Part shown: positions 11,232 to 23,100 of the stretch, piece after piece
Position numbering within the stretch: position 1 is the stretch's first letter
Layout: each line of letters opens with the position of its first letter
NCBI GenBank assembly: GCA_963555705.1
Contig: OY743169.1
Coordinates: forward strand, 49,280,124 to 49,344,123
From: Ligustrum vulgare
Lineage: Eukaryota > Streptophyta > Magnoliopsida > Lamiales > Oleaceae
Reading direction: 5' to 3'
DNA: 64,000 nucleotides
Translations under genes and position numbers: made by a program
Notes under the pieces: generated by a model
Told to the model about the DNA's origin: nothing
Databases searched by the model: none
The model's input: only the letters and a program-made list of their open reading frames with translations

Positions 11232-12642
11232 TGTTGGAAATCGATTCCAAGAAAGTGTTCAAATAAATAAATTTTAGTTTTCTTTGAAAACAAGAACACC
11301 CTGAAATTTAATTAATTACTTAATAAATTAAAACTACCTTGAGGATGCGTAGTGGAGTTACATTCCGGTTGATAATATGAATCCCAATCTTTAGAATAAT
11401 TGTTTCAGCTTCAAACTCTTGAATCTTCTCCAATATTCCTTCAAGAATAAGATTGCGTTAATCCATGGATATCAAAGGATCAAGAACACAATAATATATA
11501 TTACCCAAGTAGAATAAAAATGCTCACTCCAATATTTAATTAGAGAATAACCAAAAAAGAATGTTGAATAATTCTTGGTTATCCTCTCATATGTATATAT
11601 AGGGGAAGAGTTTAACTCCTCTCATATTCCTTGTGTGAATAGAGTTTCATACTTGTCCTACAAGTAACCATTTTCCTTTTCCTTTTCATTGTGGGATTAG
11701 AGTTTCATACTTGTCCTACAAGTAACTCTATCATTATCCCTTTTCATTAGCGCAATCCAAGAACTTTCCAACTCTTTACAAGTTAGTTCTTCAATTCTTA
11801 TTTTGGCTATTGAGGGACCCAATTGAATTTATATATTATAGGCTCCTAATAATTAAATCTAATTATGCCAATTTATAACCGTTCAATTTAATTATCTAAT
11901 AATTCGCTCATACCACTATAGGGGAATTATTACAACTCCTAAATATATAAAATAATCGTAGAAGCAATATATATATATATATATATATATATATTCGTAA
12001 ATCAATATTCTTATTGCTATGATTTTTATTTAACAATGGTTGTTAAATACTAAGCTTAGATTCCTGAAATCATACTCGCTTATAGAATATTTAAGTGATC
12101 TCATTAACTGTACAATTAGAGCAATAGATTCCTCTTACAATATGTCATTTATTAATTCACTTTCCTTCGGCTCCCAACATACAAAGTTATTGATTACATC
12201 AGTGATTGATCTCACTTATAGTATATCAAAGACCCTAATCTCAATTCCTAAGCACATTCATGCTAGAGAATTAATTTCTCAATGGTTCAGTCCAATATAC
12301 TTATCTCGAAGTATATCAATGTTATTACTCATGACCCAACCAGTAGTGACGATTAAGATAAATCGCCTATTCTGAATAATTAGAGTAATAATCAAATGAA
12401 CCTCAACAGAATAAAGTGTCTATCTTTATTCAAGGTTCAAGACTAAAGTATTCTTGATTGGAATATAATACTGATCTTTTGTACTTCGAAAGTACTAATA
12501 TTATATTATCTTTAAACAATCAAAGGCCCTTTGTTACAGCTTACATATAATAATGAATGGCATATTTAAATAAACATCAATATAAATAATCGTTTATTAT
12601 ATTTTAGTAAATTCCTAATGCTTTTGGGCACAAATCCCAACA
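11232..12642 (-). mobile_element. 3' LTR of copia element B (1411 bp)
   Basis: On the minus strand it begins TGTTGGGATTTG at 12642 and ends TTTCCAACA at 11232. The purine-rich tract ATTGGGAGAT lies just before it (12643-12652), and the RNase H end of the same element follows at 12657. The first part of the same LTR is repeated at 37222-37338, marking the other end of this element 26 kb away. It contains a (TA)n tract near 11970. No exact 5-bp duplication was found at 11227-11231 versus 37339-37343. Confidence 0.8.
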
Positions 12643-12656
12643 ATCTCCCAATATTC

Positions 12657-13526
12657 CTAAAGTGTATGATTTACAGGTTGCATGCCCATGGCGTCCAGAT
12701 GACCATCAAATCTCTTAGCTTGTAGGCTCTTCGTGAATGGATGGGTCAGGTTATCTTCCGAGGTGATCTTGTAGAATGTTACATCCCTACGTTGGACAAT
12801 CTCCTTTAGAAGATTGTATTTCCATTCTATATGTTTTGCGCTTTGATGGCTTCGTGGTTCCTTTGCAATAGCTACTGCCCCACTATTATCGCAGAATAGT
12901 GTAAATGGTTGCTTATGGCGGGACTTCCAAATCCCCAAGGAGTTTTCTCAACCACATGTCCTATTTGGTTGCTTCACAAGTTGCAACATATTTAGCGTCC
13001 ATGGTGAACTCAACGATGCATGATTGCTTCAAACTCCTCCATAAGACAGCACCACCACCAAGAGTAAAAACAGCCCTTGATGTGGAGTCATGGGCAGAGT
13101 AAACAAGCACATAATCAATTGTTCTCCGAAGATAGTTGAATATATGCTTCACTGCTATCCAATGTTGCTCAGGGTTAGATTGAAAATGACTCACAATCCG
13201 AACATCATAACAATTATCCAGTCTAGTGCATAGCATGGCATACATGAGACTACCCATCGCAGATGCATAAGGTATCCTGCTCATGCACTCCACCTCGTTA
13301 GGAGTTTTAGGATACTTCTCATTCGACAGGTGAATTTCATGCCTAAAAGGAAACAAACCCTTTTTGGAATTCTGCCTAGCAAATCTAACCATAATTTTAT
13401 TAATGTATGAAGCTTGAGATAAAGCGATGCACTTATTCTTCTGATCACGAATGATCTGGATTCCTAGAATAATGCTTGCTTCTCCAAAGTCTTTCATACT
13501 AAATTGTTGGGCCAACCAAGCTTTTG
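12657..13526 (-). pseudogene. Copia element B: C-terminal reverse transcriptase and RNase H
   Basis: On the minus strand, 13515 to 12961 encodes the end of a copia reverse transcriptase: FSMKDFGEASIILGIQI, then SYINKIMVRF and YASAMGSLMYAMLCTR, passing into RNase H (a degenerate S-x-KQ, then MDAKYVATCEATK). After a frameshift, 12938 to 12657 gives the remainder (DNSGAVAIAKEPRSHQSAKHI ... DNLTHPFTKSL), ending just before the LTR. The frameshift and several substitutions make it inactive. The reading frame stops at about 13526 because the hAT-type block is inserted there; it resumes at 26767. Confidence 0.85.
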
Positions 13527-13722
13527 CTACAGCGGGGACGGATTCAAGATTTTTTTATGCAAACTGAAAATTGAAATTGTTGGAGGGGGGCAGGGATGCT
13601 TTCACTATTAGAATACCTTTTTTTTAGGGTACATTACTTTAGTATGGAATTTATATAGTTAGAAATACCTATCAATGCAATATAACAAATTCACCAAGAC
13701 AGTAACAAAGTTATATTCGAAC

Positions 13723-14283
13723 TCATCTAATGAAGAACATTATATATTTAATTTTTTCTCGATGAGGTCTTGAATCACCATATTCATCTACAAAAGAATT
13801 TAGATCTAATTTTACAGCAAGCTCCCGTTCGATATTAAGCATCATACTATCAGCAAGAACATCATCCTCCATTTTGCGACGAAGTGCTGTCTTCATATGT
13901 TTCATTGTTGAAAATGCTCGCTCAGAACTTGCGATAGAAATTGGTAATGTCAATATAAGATGAACCAATCTAGTCACCATAATATAAATGTTTGACCTTC
14001 CGCTCTCAAACAATTTCTGGAATAATTCATCAAGAGTAGATACTTGAAACAAAGGTTCATGCGTCACATGTCACTCATAATGCTTCAACTCATATTCCAA
14101 TGTAATAATGTCCTGATTTGAGAAATCTTTGAGATATAACTTCTCTACAAGTGTACAAATATAACTGGTATTAAATGATCGAAATGAATCTTTAGGGTCC
14201 AAAGCCGCATTGAGAGAAAGTAGCTCTATTGAGGTGTCGTTGAATCTTATATTTAACTCCACAACTATGAAATCTAATGCTTC
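13723..14283 (-). pseudogene. hAT transposase C-terminal fragment
   Basis: The minus strand encodes FNDTSIELLSLNAALDPKDS, a stop at about 14071, then the hAT C-terminal dimerisation region: LILTLPISIASSERAFSTMK, followed by KTALRRKMEDDVLADSMML. The SSERAFS core is diagnostic of hAT transposases. The N-terminal zinc finger and catalytic core are not present next to it, because the coding sequence is cut at 14284 by the CACTA terminus. It gives the outer block its hAT identity. The in-frame stop and the missing catalytic region make it non-functional. Confidence 0.85.
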
Positions 14284-14640
14284 CACTACAAGAAAATCGG
14301 TCAACAGAGAAGACGAAAGTCGTCTCTGAAACCATAAATGTCGTCTCTGTTGGGAAATAGAGACGACAACGTCGCCTCCATTTTTCGTCTCTGTAGACCC
14401 GTGGCTGTTGGTAAGTAGAGACGACACAGTCGTCTCAAATAATTAGAGACGAAAATAGTCGTCTCTAATATTAGATATTAGAGACGACATTAGTCGTCTC
14501 TGATAGTAGATATTAGAGATGACTATTGTCGTCTCTAATATCTACTATCAGAGACGACAATAGTCGTCTCTAATACCCTATAGAGACAAATAATGTCGTC
14601 TTTGTTTGTTACATTGTCGTCTCAAATGATTAAGAATGAA
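14284..14640. mobile_element. CACTA transposon left terminus and subterminal repeats
   Basis: CACTACAAGAAAATCGG at 14284 is a canonical CACTA-superfamily (En/Spm) end. It is followed by about ten copies of GTCGTCTCT or its complement AGAGACGAC in both orientations, the subterminal transposase-binding repeats of this superfamily. At 14493-14523 and 14528-14558 these form a nearly perfect 31-bp inverted repeat with a 4-bp spacer. The matching right end (TTTCTTGTAGTG) was not found before 26760, so the right side may be deleted. Confidence 0.85.
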
Positions 14641-14947
14641 ATGAATTTTTTTTTAATGCGACCACTACATTCGTTAATAATTCAATTTTTTTAATATTAA
14701 TTATAATTAATTAGTATAATTCTGAAATTAATTAAAATATTAATATTTTTTAATAATTCTATTATAATTTTTTTATTGTAACAACCAAAAATAATATTTT
14801 TCATTTATTAATTAGTATTGAAATATTGTTAATATTAAAAAATATCAAAATATTAATTAACAGATTAATAATTTTAAAAAAAAATAGTAGCACTTATTAA
14901 AATAACGAAATTTGCATTTATACAAAAAAAAGTCGTAACAGAAACCC

Positions 14948-16661
14948 CTAAGAATCGTCGTCGTGGTCGTCGTTCTCATAATATTCGATGTCGTCATCGT
15001 CCCCATCCCCATCCACCTGAGTCGAGGATCCAACACCACATCCTGTGGTCGTGGCTAACCCTGACATCTTTTCCAATATCTGTGCTAACACAGCATTAAC
15101 TCGAGCAAGCTCGGACTTTGTCTCGGCCATCTCATGCTCGAGCTCCGCCACACGCGCTGACTCTCCAGTAGCGGGTGAAGTCGCTGTCGACGATGCCGAA
15201 TTGGAAAAGCCGGAGACCGTCCGACCAACTCCTCAAACGTGGCCCCGCCTATCTCCGAGCACCTCCCGAACGACATTATGCTCGTCGAATTGTGTCCCCG
15301 ATAAGCTCGCCTGCTGTGTCTGCGACTCCTTCGTCTGGAGCATTTCATACTGAATTTTCAAAAAATGAAATGAGAAACCGATAGCGAAAATTTAAAATTG
15401 TAACAAACTGAAAAAAAAAATGTTCGGGATTACATAATACTTACGTGTTGGCGCTCGGCCTGCTCGCTGACCCAGACTTCCCCTTGGTCAGTTTGTCGTG
15501 TATGAACAGACTTCCACGTATCCAAAATGGAAGGCCATTTTTGTGTAACAGGATCCCTCTAAAAATAAATGAAAAATGAAAAATCAATAACTAGTAAATA
15601 AAAATAACGATAAATAAAACTGGATGCATGAACTATTTTTTACCTGAAATGCGTAGTTAATTCATATTAATATCGATTTAAATAGGACTTAAATTAAGTA
15701 CTAATGAAATCTAAATGAATTGATCAAAAACTAAATCCAATCAATTTGCCACTTAGGTTGGCGTGGCGTGTTGCCACGATACTCTTGGACCCCTGCAAAC
15801 TTTAGTAAGGGAGCTTGGCCCGATTGGCTGCATTCCTTTGCGACGCAGCCCTAAAAATACAAAGTAAAAAATTAAATATGAAAATAACAATAAATTAATA
15901 AATAAAAATATAGATCATTAAGTACGCCTTGAAGGATGCACTCTCGAACAAGTCTGCACAGTTACCCCACTCGCCAATGTCAATGTCAATGTCTTCAAAG
16001 GGTTTTGTGCGGCCATGTATTTTGTAGTATTTGTGGGCCTTACCTTTGTACTCTTTGTAACGCTCAGAAGCGCTCTTGTCAATACCCTTATCAACCCAAT
16101 GACACTTCTCCTGTGCAATATTGCCCTTGGTATTGAAATAATGCTGTGAAAAAAAACTGAATATAAAATAGAATTCAACGTTTAATGAAACTTATATAAA
16201 TTAAATATGATGAAACCTTAAAACAATGTAAAATCTCGTACCTCAACCTCTACGCGAACACGATCCTTTAGATGTTCTGGGACCTTGCTCCATGCTGAGT
16301 ACTTGGGAATTATGAATTGACGTACCGTGGTTCCCAGGAAGCGGATGAACTCTGGCTCATTCGGACCAATGGGACGAATCGTCCTCTCTGTATCCAAGTC
16401 AAACTCAATTGGTAGTGGAACACTACCATTGTCCCTGAATCGCTTCTCAACATTGAGCATTCGAGACTTGCCACGTCTCTTTGGCGGTGGCGCTAACACG
16501 AAATCAATAAAACTCTTTAATATTCTATAAGTGAGATAAAAACCATTAAATGTAATTAATAAGGAACAAATACCTGACTCGCAAGGAGGCGGCAAACGAC
16601 GTCCCCCTCTATCCGGGTCCTGATTACCCCCATCCCCTCCATGGGACATAATATCAGTCAT
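14948..16661 (-). pseudogene. CACTA accessory protein (Plant transposase Ptta/En/Spm family)
   Basis: Minus-strand coding pieces separated by plausible introns match the Ptta/En/Spm family. The first (16661-16575, then about 16496-16242) has a glycine-rich start and a segment ending SAWSKVPEHLKDRV. Next is about 16144-15927 with HYFNTKGNIAQEKCHW and DIDIGEWGNCADLFES. A further piece at about 15852-15745 has SQRNAANRAKLPY followed by GSKSIVATRH, the family signature, broken by a stop. Then come SILDTWKSVHTRQTDQGEVW (about 15560-15440) and a C-terminal piece (15350-14948) with a predicted coiled coil (AELEHEMAETKSELARVNAV) and an acidic tail. In En/Spm-like elements the second gene supplies a DNA-binding partner of TNP2. 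Stops suggest decay. Confidence 0.7.
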
Positions 16662-16897
16662 ATTTTGATAGATATACTGCTGATCAAAGACTTTTTATCC
16701 TAACCTAACCACGAAGAACATTTTTCAACTCAATAATCAACGGATTGTAATCTTGGAATGGATTAATTGTAAATTAGACTACAAAGAAAGTCAATGGTTT
16801 CTAAACATGCATGAGAATTGCAAACACAAAAAGCAAAACTATCATCTTCAAGAAATTAGAACAAATCAACACAAATCATAATGTTTTTTTGTTGCAG

Positions 16898-17088
16898 TTG
16901 ACTCGAACCAGGAAGGCTTGGATGATAGTTTCATGGCCCAACGACTTCTATCATCTGGGATTCCTCTCCATGGGCCATATCTCACTCATTGTTTGTCAAG
17001 ACTAGTAAACGATGAGAAGACAAAGCTTAAAACAGGAAAGATATCGATTAGCGAAAGCTTTTACGTGATGGGCACTGCTGATCCTAAG
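16898..17088 (+). pseudogene. Captured exon of an RNA-dependent RNA polymerase (RDR) gene
   Basis: This plus-strand segment is bounded by a good acceptor (poly-T then TTGTTGCAG, ending 16897) and a donor (AAG/GTAATA at 17088/17089). In the frame starting with a split Val codon it reads DDSFMAQRLLSSGIPLHGPY, then LSRLVNDEKTKLK and ISISESFYVMGTADP. This matches the region of plant eukaryotic-type RDRs with GIPL-EPYL, a charged helix and SESFYLMGTADPTG; from memory the resemblance is closest to the RDR3/4/5 group. RDRs make double-stranded RNA in RNA silencing. No other RDR exon is seen nearby. It is one exon with intron edges, on the strand opposite to the CACTA genes, so it looks like a fragment captured by the CACTA element rather than a working gene. 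Confidence 0.7.
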
Positions 17089-17492
17089 GTAATATTGGAG
17101 AACAATCAAAACAATACTTTACAATAGGAAAGAATTTCATAATTTTTAAACTCATTAAATAAGAACATATAGCTTAACCTTTGTTACTCATTACTGTGGA
17201 GAATTTACAGATTTATTTCATGAAACAAACCAACAACACAGAAAATTCCAAATAAAACTTTACTCACCTTTCTTAGGATTATTATACTTTTAAAAAACTT
17301 GTATTACTCAGTTTTTATTGTGATTAGTAAGCTTAGATTTACAGTTCATTTTTCCTCCAAAAATCAACAGAAATCTGGTACTTAGCACCTTATAAAAATT
17401 TACTGCAGCAAATGGCTACTGGAAGCCTAATTTTTGCACTGAAAGAGGCTTCTTGTAGCCTCGTTCGTTTGCTCATTTCTAAGCTATATTTT
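17089..17492. other. Non-coding filler between captured fragments
   Basis: The sequence is AT-rich and probably includes part of the intron after the captured RDR exon. No coding motif was recognised. Confidence 0.4.
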
Positions 17493-18720
17493 CTACAGAT
17501 TCTTGGACCGAGCTGTATTATTTTCACATGTGTTAACAAGATGATTAAATACTAGGGGCTCATCATCCTCGTCCATATCAACCATCAATTTTCGTTTGGC
17601 ACAAGCCTCAACAGCCATATTTTGCTATTTCCTGTGTTGTCATATATAGGTCCTCAGTATCTGTAAAGATCATTTATTTTGATTTTTACTTTTCATGTTT
17701 GAAGAGCAACATTGCAAATAAAAATTCTTTTTGAAATCCCTGTTGTTCTCGAGACTTAGGAAACCAAAAATGAAGATCATAACTCAACCATTTTCCCACA
17801 AACAGAATGTCACCCACTAACTATGGTATCATTTTCACTAAAGAACAACTCATTTCCCTAAAAATAAGAAATTATTGGGAAGCAGGGCCACAATCTGAAG
17901 TGATCCAAGGCAAAATATAATACAACTATGCATTCCTATGTCACAAAAAAAATTGATAAAAATTGCAGAATATGAATATTAAAAAAAAGCAACATATGAT
18001 AAACCCAAAAACGGTGCACCAAATTATATTCAAGACAGATAAATCCACAACAAGAACCAATATCAAAACTTTGCAGGTTTTATGTTAAAGAATAAGCACT
18101 CATAACATGCATTTACCAGATAGGCCAAGACGAAAAGCAATAAAAAATAAAAACTGAAAATTACTCTTAGCTGTTACAGACCCACACAACCCTTAAAAAC
18201 AAAAAAATAGTTAACCGTTAACCGCATTAATTTAACTCACCTATACATATAGTTGCAAGCCCTAAAACGATAATCAATTAAATTATTCCCTTTTCCAAAT
18301 TCCAAACCCTCGAATTAGAATTCCCAATGAGAATAAGCTGACACCCATTCAGATTTATATCAAAACAAGGCAAATTCAAAAGCAGGCGATGCTTACAATG
18401 ATCTTTTCCTTGAAGATTCAGTTACATCTAAGTAAAAATGATTGCAGCCATTAAGTACCAAAAGAAGAAACTCATAAAATAATACAACAAAAAGCTTATA
18501 CCGTAAACATTAGCAAGATACTAAGCTGAAGCATTTACCGGCGAGGTGCGAGGAGAGGCCGGTGGCAGCACGATGGAGTAGAAGCGCAGCGGCGGTAGAC
18601 TGGAGAGAGCAGATACGGGTGCGAGACGGAGAGCGTAGTGAGAATATATTTGGGCAGTGAGATTGGAGAGAGCAGAGACGGGTCTTGGCTTGGGGTCCTT
18701 TTTTGCTTACTGAAATTTGA
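17493..18720 (-). pseudogene. Captured 5' end of a host gene, possibly DNA topoisomerase I
   Basis: The minus strand has the form of a gene 5' end. A CT-rich leader exon (about 18720-18539) ends CGCCG/GTAAAT. A small exon (18427-18397) is preceded by ACTTAG and followed by GTAAGC. A third exon starts at 17660 after CTTTACAG and contains an ATG at 17618-17616 in good context (GCAAAATGGC). The 41-residue frame begins MAVEACAKRK, continues with an acidic DMDEDDEPLVF, and stops at 17493-17495. From memory, plant topoisomerase I proteins begin MAVEAC-K...DDEDD-PLVFKR, which is the basis for the guess. The rest of such a gene (about 900 residues) is absent. The splice structure is fairly clear; the identity is tentative. 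Confidence 0.4.
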
Positions 18721-18774
18721 TCCCGCGCAAATGATAAATGGAGGGAGTGAAATTTTTTGGAGTGTTTAGTGTAA

Positions 18775-18801
18775 CTAGTAATCACAACTCGTGCGATGCA
18801 C
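18775..18801 (-). mobile_element. Helitron-like 3' terminus (minus strand)
   Basis: Read on the minus strand, GTGC-ATC-GCAC forms a short hairpin, followed 12 bases later by CTAG and then T. This is the Helitron 3' layout (hairpin, short spacer, CTRR, insertion between A and T). The same hairpin sequence occurs in the opposite orientation at 25332-25346. A 5' TC end was not located, so the size of the element is unknown. Confidence 0.45.
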
Positions 18802-19324
18802 AAAATATATAATTGAAAATTATTTATTTAATAAGTTGTAAAAATATAATGTTCGACAAAAATAAGATAATGAACAAAAAAAAAAAAAAAAATTTGCATA
18901 CACATATTTTTTATAATTTATGCTTGTTTGTTAAAAATTTATTGTTTAAAAACATGTTTTTCAATTTTTCGCGGTGAAATATATGATTGGAAAATGTGTG
19001 TTGTTAAAAATTGGTTTCGAGAATTGTGTTGTTTAAAAACATGTATTTTTATAATTAATTTCCTTTAAAAACATGTAACTTTATAATTAATTTCCTTTTT
19101 AAGAAAGAAAAATTAGGGGTACATACACAAATACCCATATTTTTTGACCAATTACAAAAAACTTTCAAATAATTTTTAAGAAGAAAAAATACTTTGTACA
19201 TTTTGAGTGCCACTTTTTTATGTTTTTGTCACTTTTTTAATATTTTTGTCAATTTCTTAAAAATATGACACTATGTAACTTAATTTCAGAAATGTGATAC
19301 CTTCTCAATCAAACAAAAAGTTAA
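18802..19324. other. AT-rich spacer, no gene seen
   Basis: It contains a duplicated phrase, 'aaaacatgtatttttataattaatttcc' broken over two near copies at about 19038 and 19068, and otherwise no structure. If the Helitron-like end at 18775 is real, this is its interior. Confidence 0.4.
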
Positions 19325-19503
19325 ATCCTTGAATGCCTCGGCACTAACGTTAATGCTTGTGATATTGTTTTCTATTGCAGTTCTTTTGCCTTGGTCCTAA
19401 ACCATTTACACCTAAGAAGCATGACTGAAAAGCCACCAATATAAGACAGCTTAAGTACCTGTTGCAACTGCCCATAGAATGTTTCACCTCCCGTCCCTGG
19501 TAC
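19325..19503 (-). pseudogene. Duplicate of part of the TNP2-associated C-terminal region
   Basis: This segment is a diverged copy of 20480-20656, roughly 88-90% identical by eye. It shares the same start ('cttgaa-gcctcggcacta') and end ('catagaatgtttc-cctcc-tccctggtac'). It encodes GGETFYGQLQQVLKLSYIGG on the minus strand. It is followed at once by the hAT-like fragment 19504-19680. It is either an internal duplication of the CACTA element or the remnant of a second copy. Confidence 0.75.
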
Positions 19504-19680
19504 TAGGGGTGGGCGTCTGGTGGTTCGGTTCGGGTATCTCAAGAACTGGAACCGAACCATAATTTTTCGGTTCTTGTAAAATGGAACCATTCGGTTCCAT
19601 TGAATCATCAGAACCAAACCAGAACCAAACCATTTGGTTTTGGTTCGGTTTCGGTTCTAATTCGGTTCCATAATAAAAAT
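19504..19680. mobile_element. Short hAT-like non-autonomous fragment
   Basis: It starts TAGGGGTGGGCG and continues with alternating GGTTCGGTT and GAACCGAACC/GAACCAAACC phrases in both orientations, the TAGGG(C/T)TGGGC-type design seen at many plant hAT MITE ends. The right end and target duplication could not be fixed. It abuts the duplicated TNP2 piece. Confidence 0.45.
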
Positions 19681-20194
19681 TATTTTTCGAGAGCTTTATT
19701 GAGGAGCATCAGGCCTCGAGAAGTGAGCCAATAACCTGAAATCAACTTGTACCGAATATACCAAGATCAAAATCACCTACCTTGGTTTCCAATAACAGTC
19801 GAAATGTTGAACTGAACCCAAATTAACAATTTTATTGTGTTTGATTAAAAAAAAATTTAAAATTTAAAAAATTATTTCTGAGTAATTGTGTCTCATGTTA
19901 GCGCTCGAATAAAGTAGTTCATATTTTTTATTTTGAGTATTCAAAAAGCTATTGGTTTTAAAATGTATTTATTTTAACGAATCATAATTTTCCAATTATT
20001 CATCATATTGATTATATTAAACAAATCCATACTATTTCTATTGTGAGATTATCATTACTTTTATATAATAGTGGTGATTTTTAGCACATTTTTTAAAAAA
20101 TGTGATACTATGTAACTTATTTTTAGAAAATTGATCATTTCTCAAGCAAACATAAAGAAAAATATGCAGTTTGTACATCATCTAATCTGAATCA
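19681..20194. other. AT-rich spacer, no gene seen
   Basis: No coding motif or repeat boundary was recognised between the hAT-like fragment and the end of the TNP2 region. Confidence 0.4.
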
Positions 20195-23100
20195 CTATTG
20201 TTCGGCCGACTGTCCTTCCCTGGCATCCACAGAGACCTCAACATCCCCACCGGTCATTCGACGCAGATTGATGTCATGTAGTGGGCCTAGATCCACGAAC
20301 AGTGAAAACATTGTTGATGTGTCACCTTCGACTAAATCAGTCCCAGTAACAACCGTCTTAGGTAGCTCCCAAGCTCTTCGATGGTTTACTTCTTGAACAA
20401 CTCGCCAATTCGGACCCCTTATAGGATCATTTATATAAAACACCTGTCGCGCTTGAGAAGCCAGTATGAATTGGTCATCCTTGAACGCCTCGGCACTAAC
20501 ATTAATGCTTGTGATGTTGTTTTCTATTATAGTTCTTTTGCCTTGCGTCCTAAACCAATTACACTTGAGAAGCACGACTGAAAAGCCACCAATATACGAC
20601 AGCTGAAGTACATGTTGCAACTGCCCATAGAATGTTTCGCCTCCTATCCCTGGCACACTCACACCACTATTTTGAGTGATCCGTCTGATGTCACGATCAA
20701 TAGTAAGGAATCAAACACCGTTAACGATACATGCCGGATAAGACTGGATGTTATGTGAAGCGCGAGATGCAAGAGCCAGTACTTCCGGTGCGACAGCCAA
20801 AGGGGTCTCCCGATGTAGATTATAGATCTATCATGACGAATGACAATGTTAATGAGGTAATTCAATGGTCATTCAAAAATAAATTACATAATCATGTAAT
20901 CATAAAAATGTAAACGTACCTTCGTGTGAAACCAGTCGACAAACTCTTTCCTGTGCAATTTTTCGACGTTGTCTACACCACGTGAATGCATATCTCTCTT
21001 ATGTTCACTACTCAAATGAAAAAAAGTGTTATGTGACAATGTAGTGAAAAACATTATTAAAAAATTTAACTTTAATTTACTATTACAGTTGAATACTTAC
21101 ATCAAATAGTCTTCAATTTTAGGGCAATTGTTGAGGATGTAAAACTCCGCCTGGTTCATTGTCTGATGATCAAGTGTCACTGATGTTGTTTTGCCAACTA
21201 GACGACAATGCGACTTGAAAACTGATAGACTTGCACCCTGATCAATAGCATCGTCGTTCCTCTCAGGTCGATTGAAACGTGTCTCGATGTCATCAAAATA
21301 CCTCGAACAAAATGTTAAGGCTTCTTCGGCAACATACCCCTCTGCAATGGAACCCTCAGGCTTTGCTGGATTCCTAACATAATCCTTCAATTCCTTGAGG
21401 TACCTCTCAAATGGATACATCCAACGCATGTATACAGGACCTCCCAAGATTGCCTCCTACGGCAAATGCATAACAAGGTGGATCATAATGTCAAAAAATG
21501 CTGGAGGGAATATGCGTTCAAGCTTGCACATTATCAAGATTAGTTGTTCCTTGGCATTCTCCATGTCACTCTTCTTTATTGACCTGGAACAAAGCTTCTT
21601 GAAGAAAGTTGACAATTCAGCTATGGTAGATGAGATATTCTTGTTCAAGTATGCTCTGCATCCAACAGCCAATAAACGCTGCATAATGATGTGACAATCA
21701 TGTGACTTCAGTCCGGTGATGCGACTGCAACTCAGATCGACATTCTTTTTCAAGTTAGATGCAAAACCATCAGGAAACTTTATTGATCTGATGAAATCAC
21801 AAAATCTTCGACGGTCGGCATCAGTGAGTGTGTATTCTGCTGCGGGTTTCATCAATCGACTCCCGTCGTGATATAAGTGCAACTCTTGTCTTATACCTAA
21901 TTCCATCAAATCACGTCGCGCATTGTCCGTGTCCTTAGACTTGTGGGAATCACATAGGATAGTACCGAGCAAGCTGTCACACACGTTTTTCTCCACGTGC
22001 ATTACGTCGAGATTGTGCTTCAACTCGATAGTGCTCCAGTAAGGTAGCTCGTAAAAAATACTCTTCTTTCTCCAATTGAGTTTCCCTGCATCTCGTTTTC
22101 TTTTGCGACCTCCAAACTGTGGGTGCTTCCCTGGAATTCCATTTGTCACATCATTGAACTGTTGCATTACATCTGTACAGCTTTATTTTCGAGGAGGCTC
22201 ACCAGTCTCGACTTTTCCATTGAAATCACGACTTCTGAGCCATCGATGAGTAGTGCCCAAAAAACGTCGATGTCCCACATAAGCTGTTTTCCCCAAAATG
22301 CGTTCAGAAGGCGTATCAACATTGCAAGTTGGACATGCTCCATAACCCTGTCCACTCCACCCAGAAAGACTACTTCTTGCCGGAAAATCACTGACGGTCC
22401 ACAACAGTGCTGCACGCATTCGAAAAATTTCATTATTATTTCCTGCGTCGTGTGAGTCAAGACCTGTGTACCATAGTTCTTTCAGCTCATCAACTAGTGG
22501 GCGTAGAAAAACATCTATGTCTTTCCCCGGTGATCGCGGGCCAGATATCAATAGAGTAAGCATCAGATTTTCTTCCCTCGTGCACAACCACGGAGGTAGG
22601 TTATAGGTACATAAAACCACTGGCCACATGCTGTAAGACTGACTCATGTTTGCAAACGAATTAAAGCCATCAGCTGCGAGACCCAATCGAACATTACGAA
22701 TTTCACATGCAAAATCTGGGTGTGCTTTATCAAAATCCTTCCAAGCCTGTCCATCAACCGGATGCCCCATTTCATCTTCGTCCATCGAACGACCAGTAAT
22801 ATGCCACCTCCTATTTTTTGCAGTATGCGCAGTAGCGAACATACGCTTAAGCCTGGGAGCCAGTGGAAAATAACGTAACACCTTATGCGGGACATTCTTA
22901 CCAGACGGCTTCCCTACCACTTGAGACCGTCGACTTTCAGAGCATATTGGACAAATCTGTTTATCGGCATTCTCCTGCCAGAACAGTGCACAGTCGTTCT
23001 TGCAGACATGAATTGACTCATAGCCAAGCCCTAACTTACTCATTAGCTTCTTAGCTTCGTAATGTGAATCCACAAGATTTAAATTGGGAAGTGCCAACTT

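Noticed and set aside
18510..18803. 97-codon minus-strand frame
   Set aside because: It overlaps the CT-rich leader exon and its flank; the splice donor at 18538 and the downstream ATG better explain the region.
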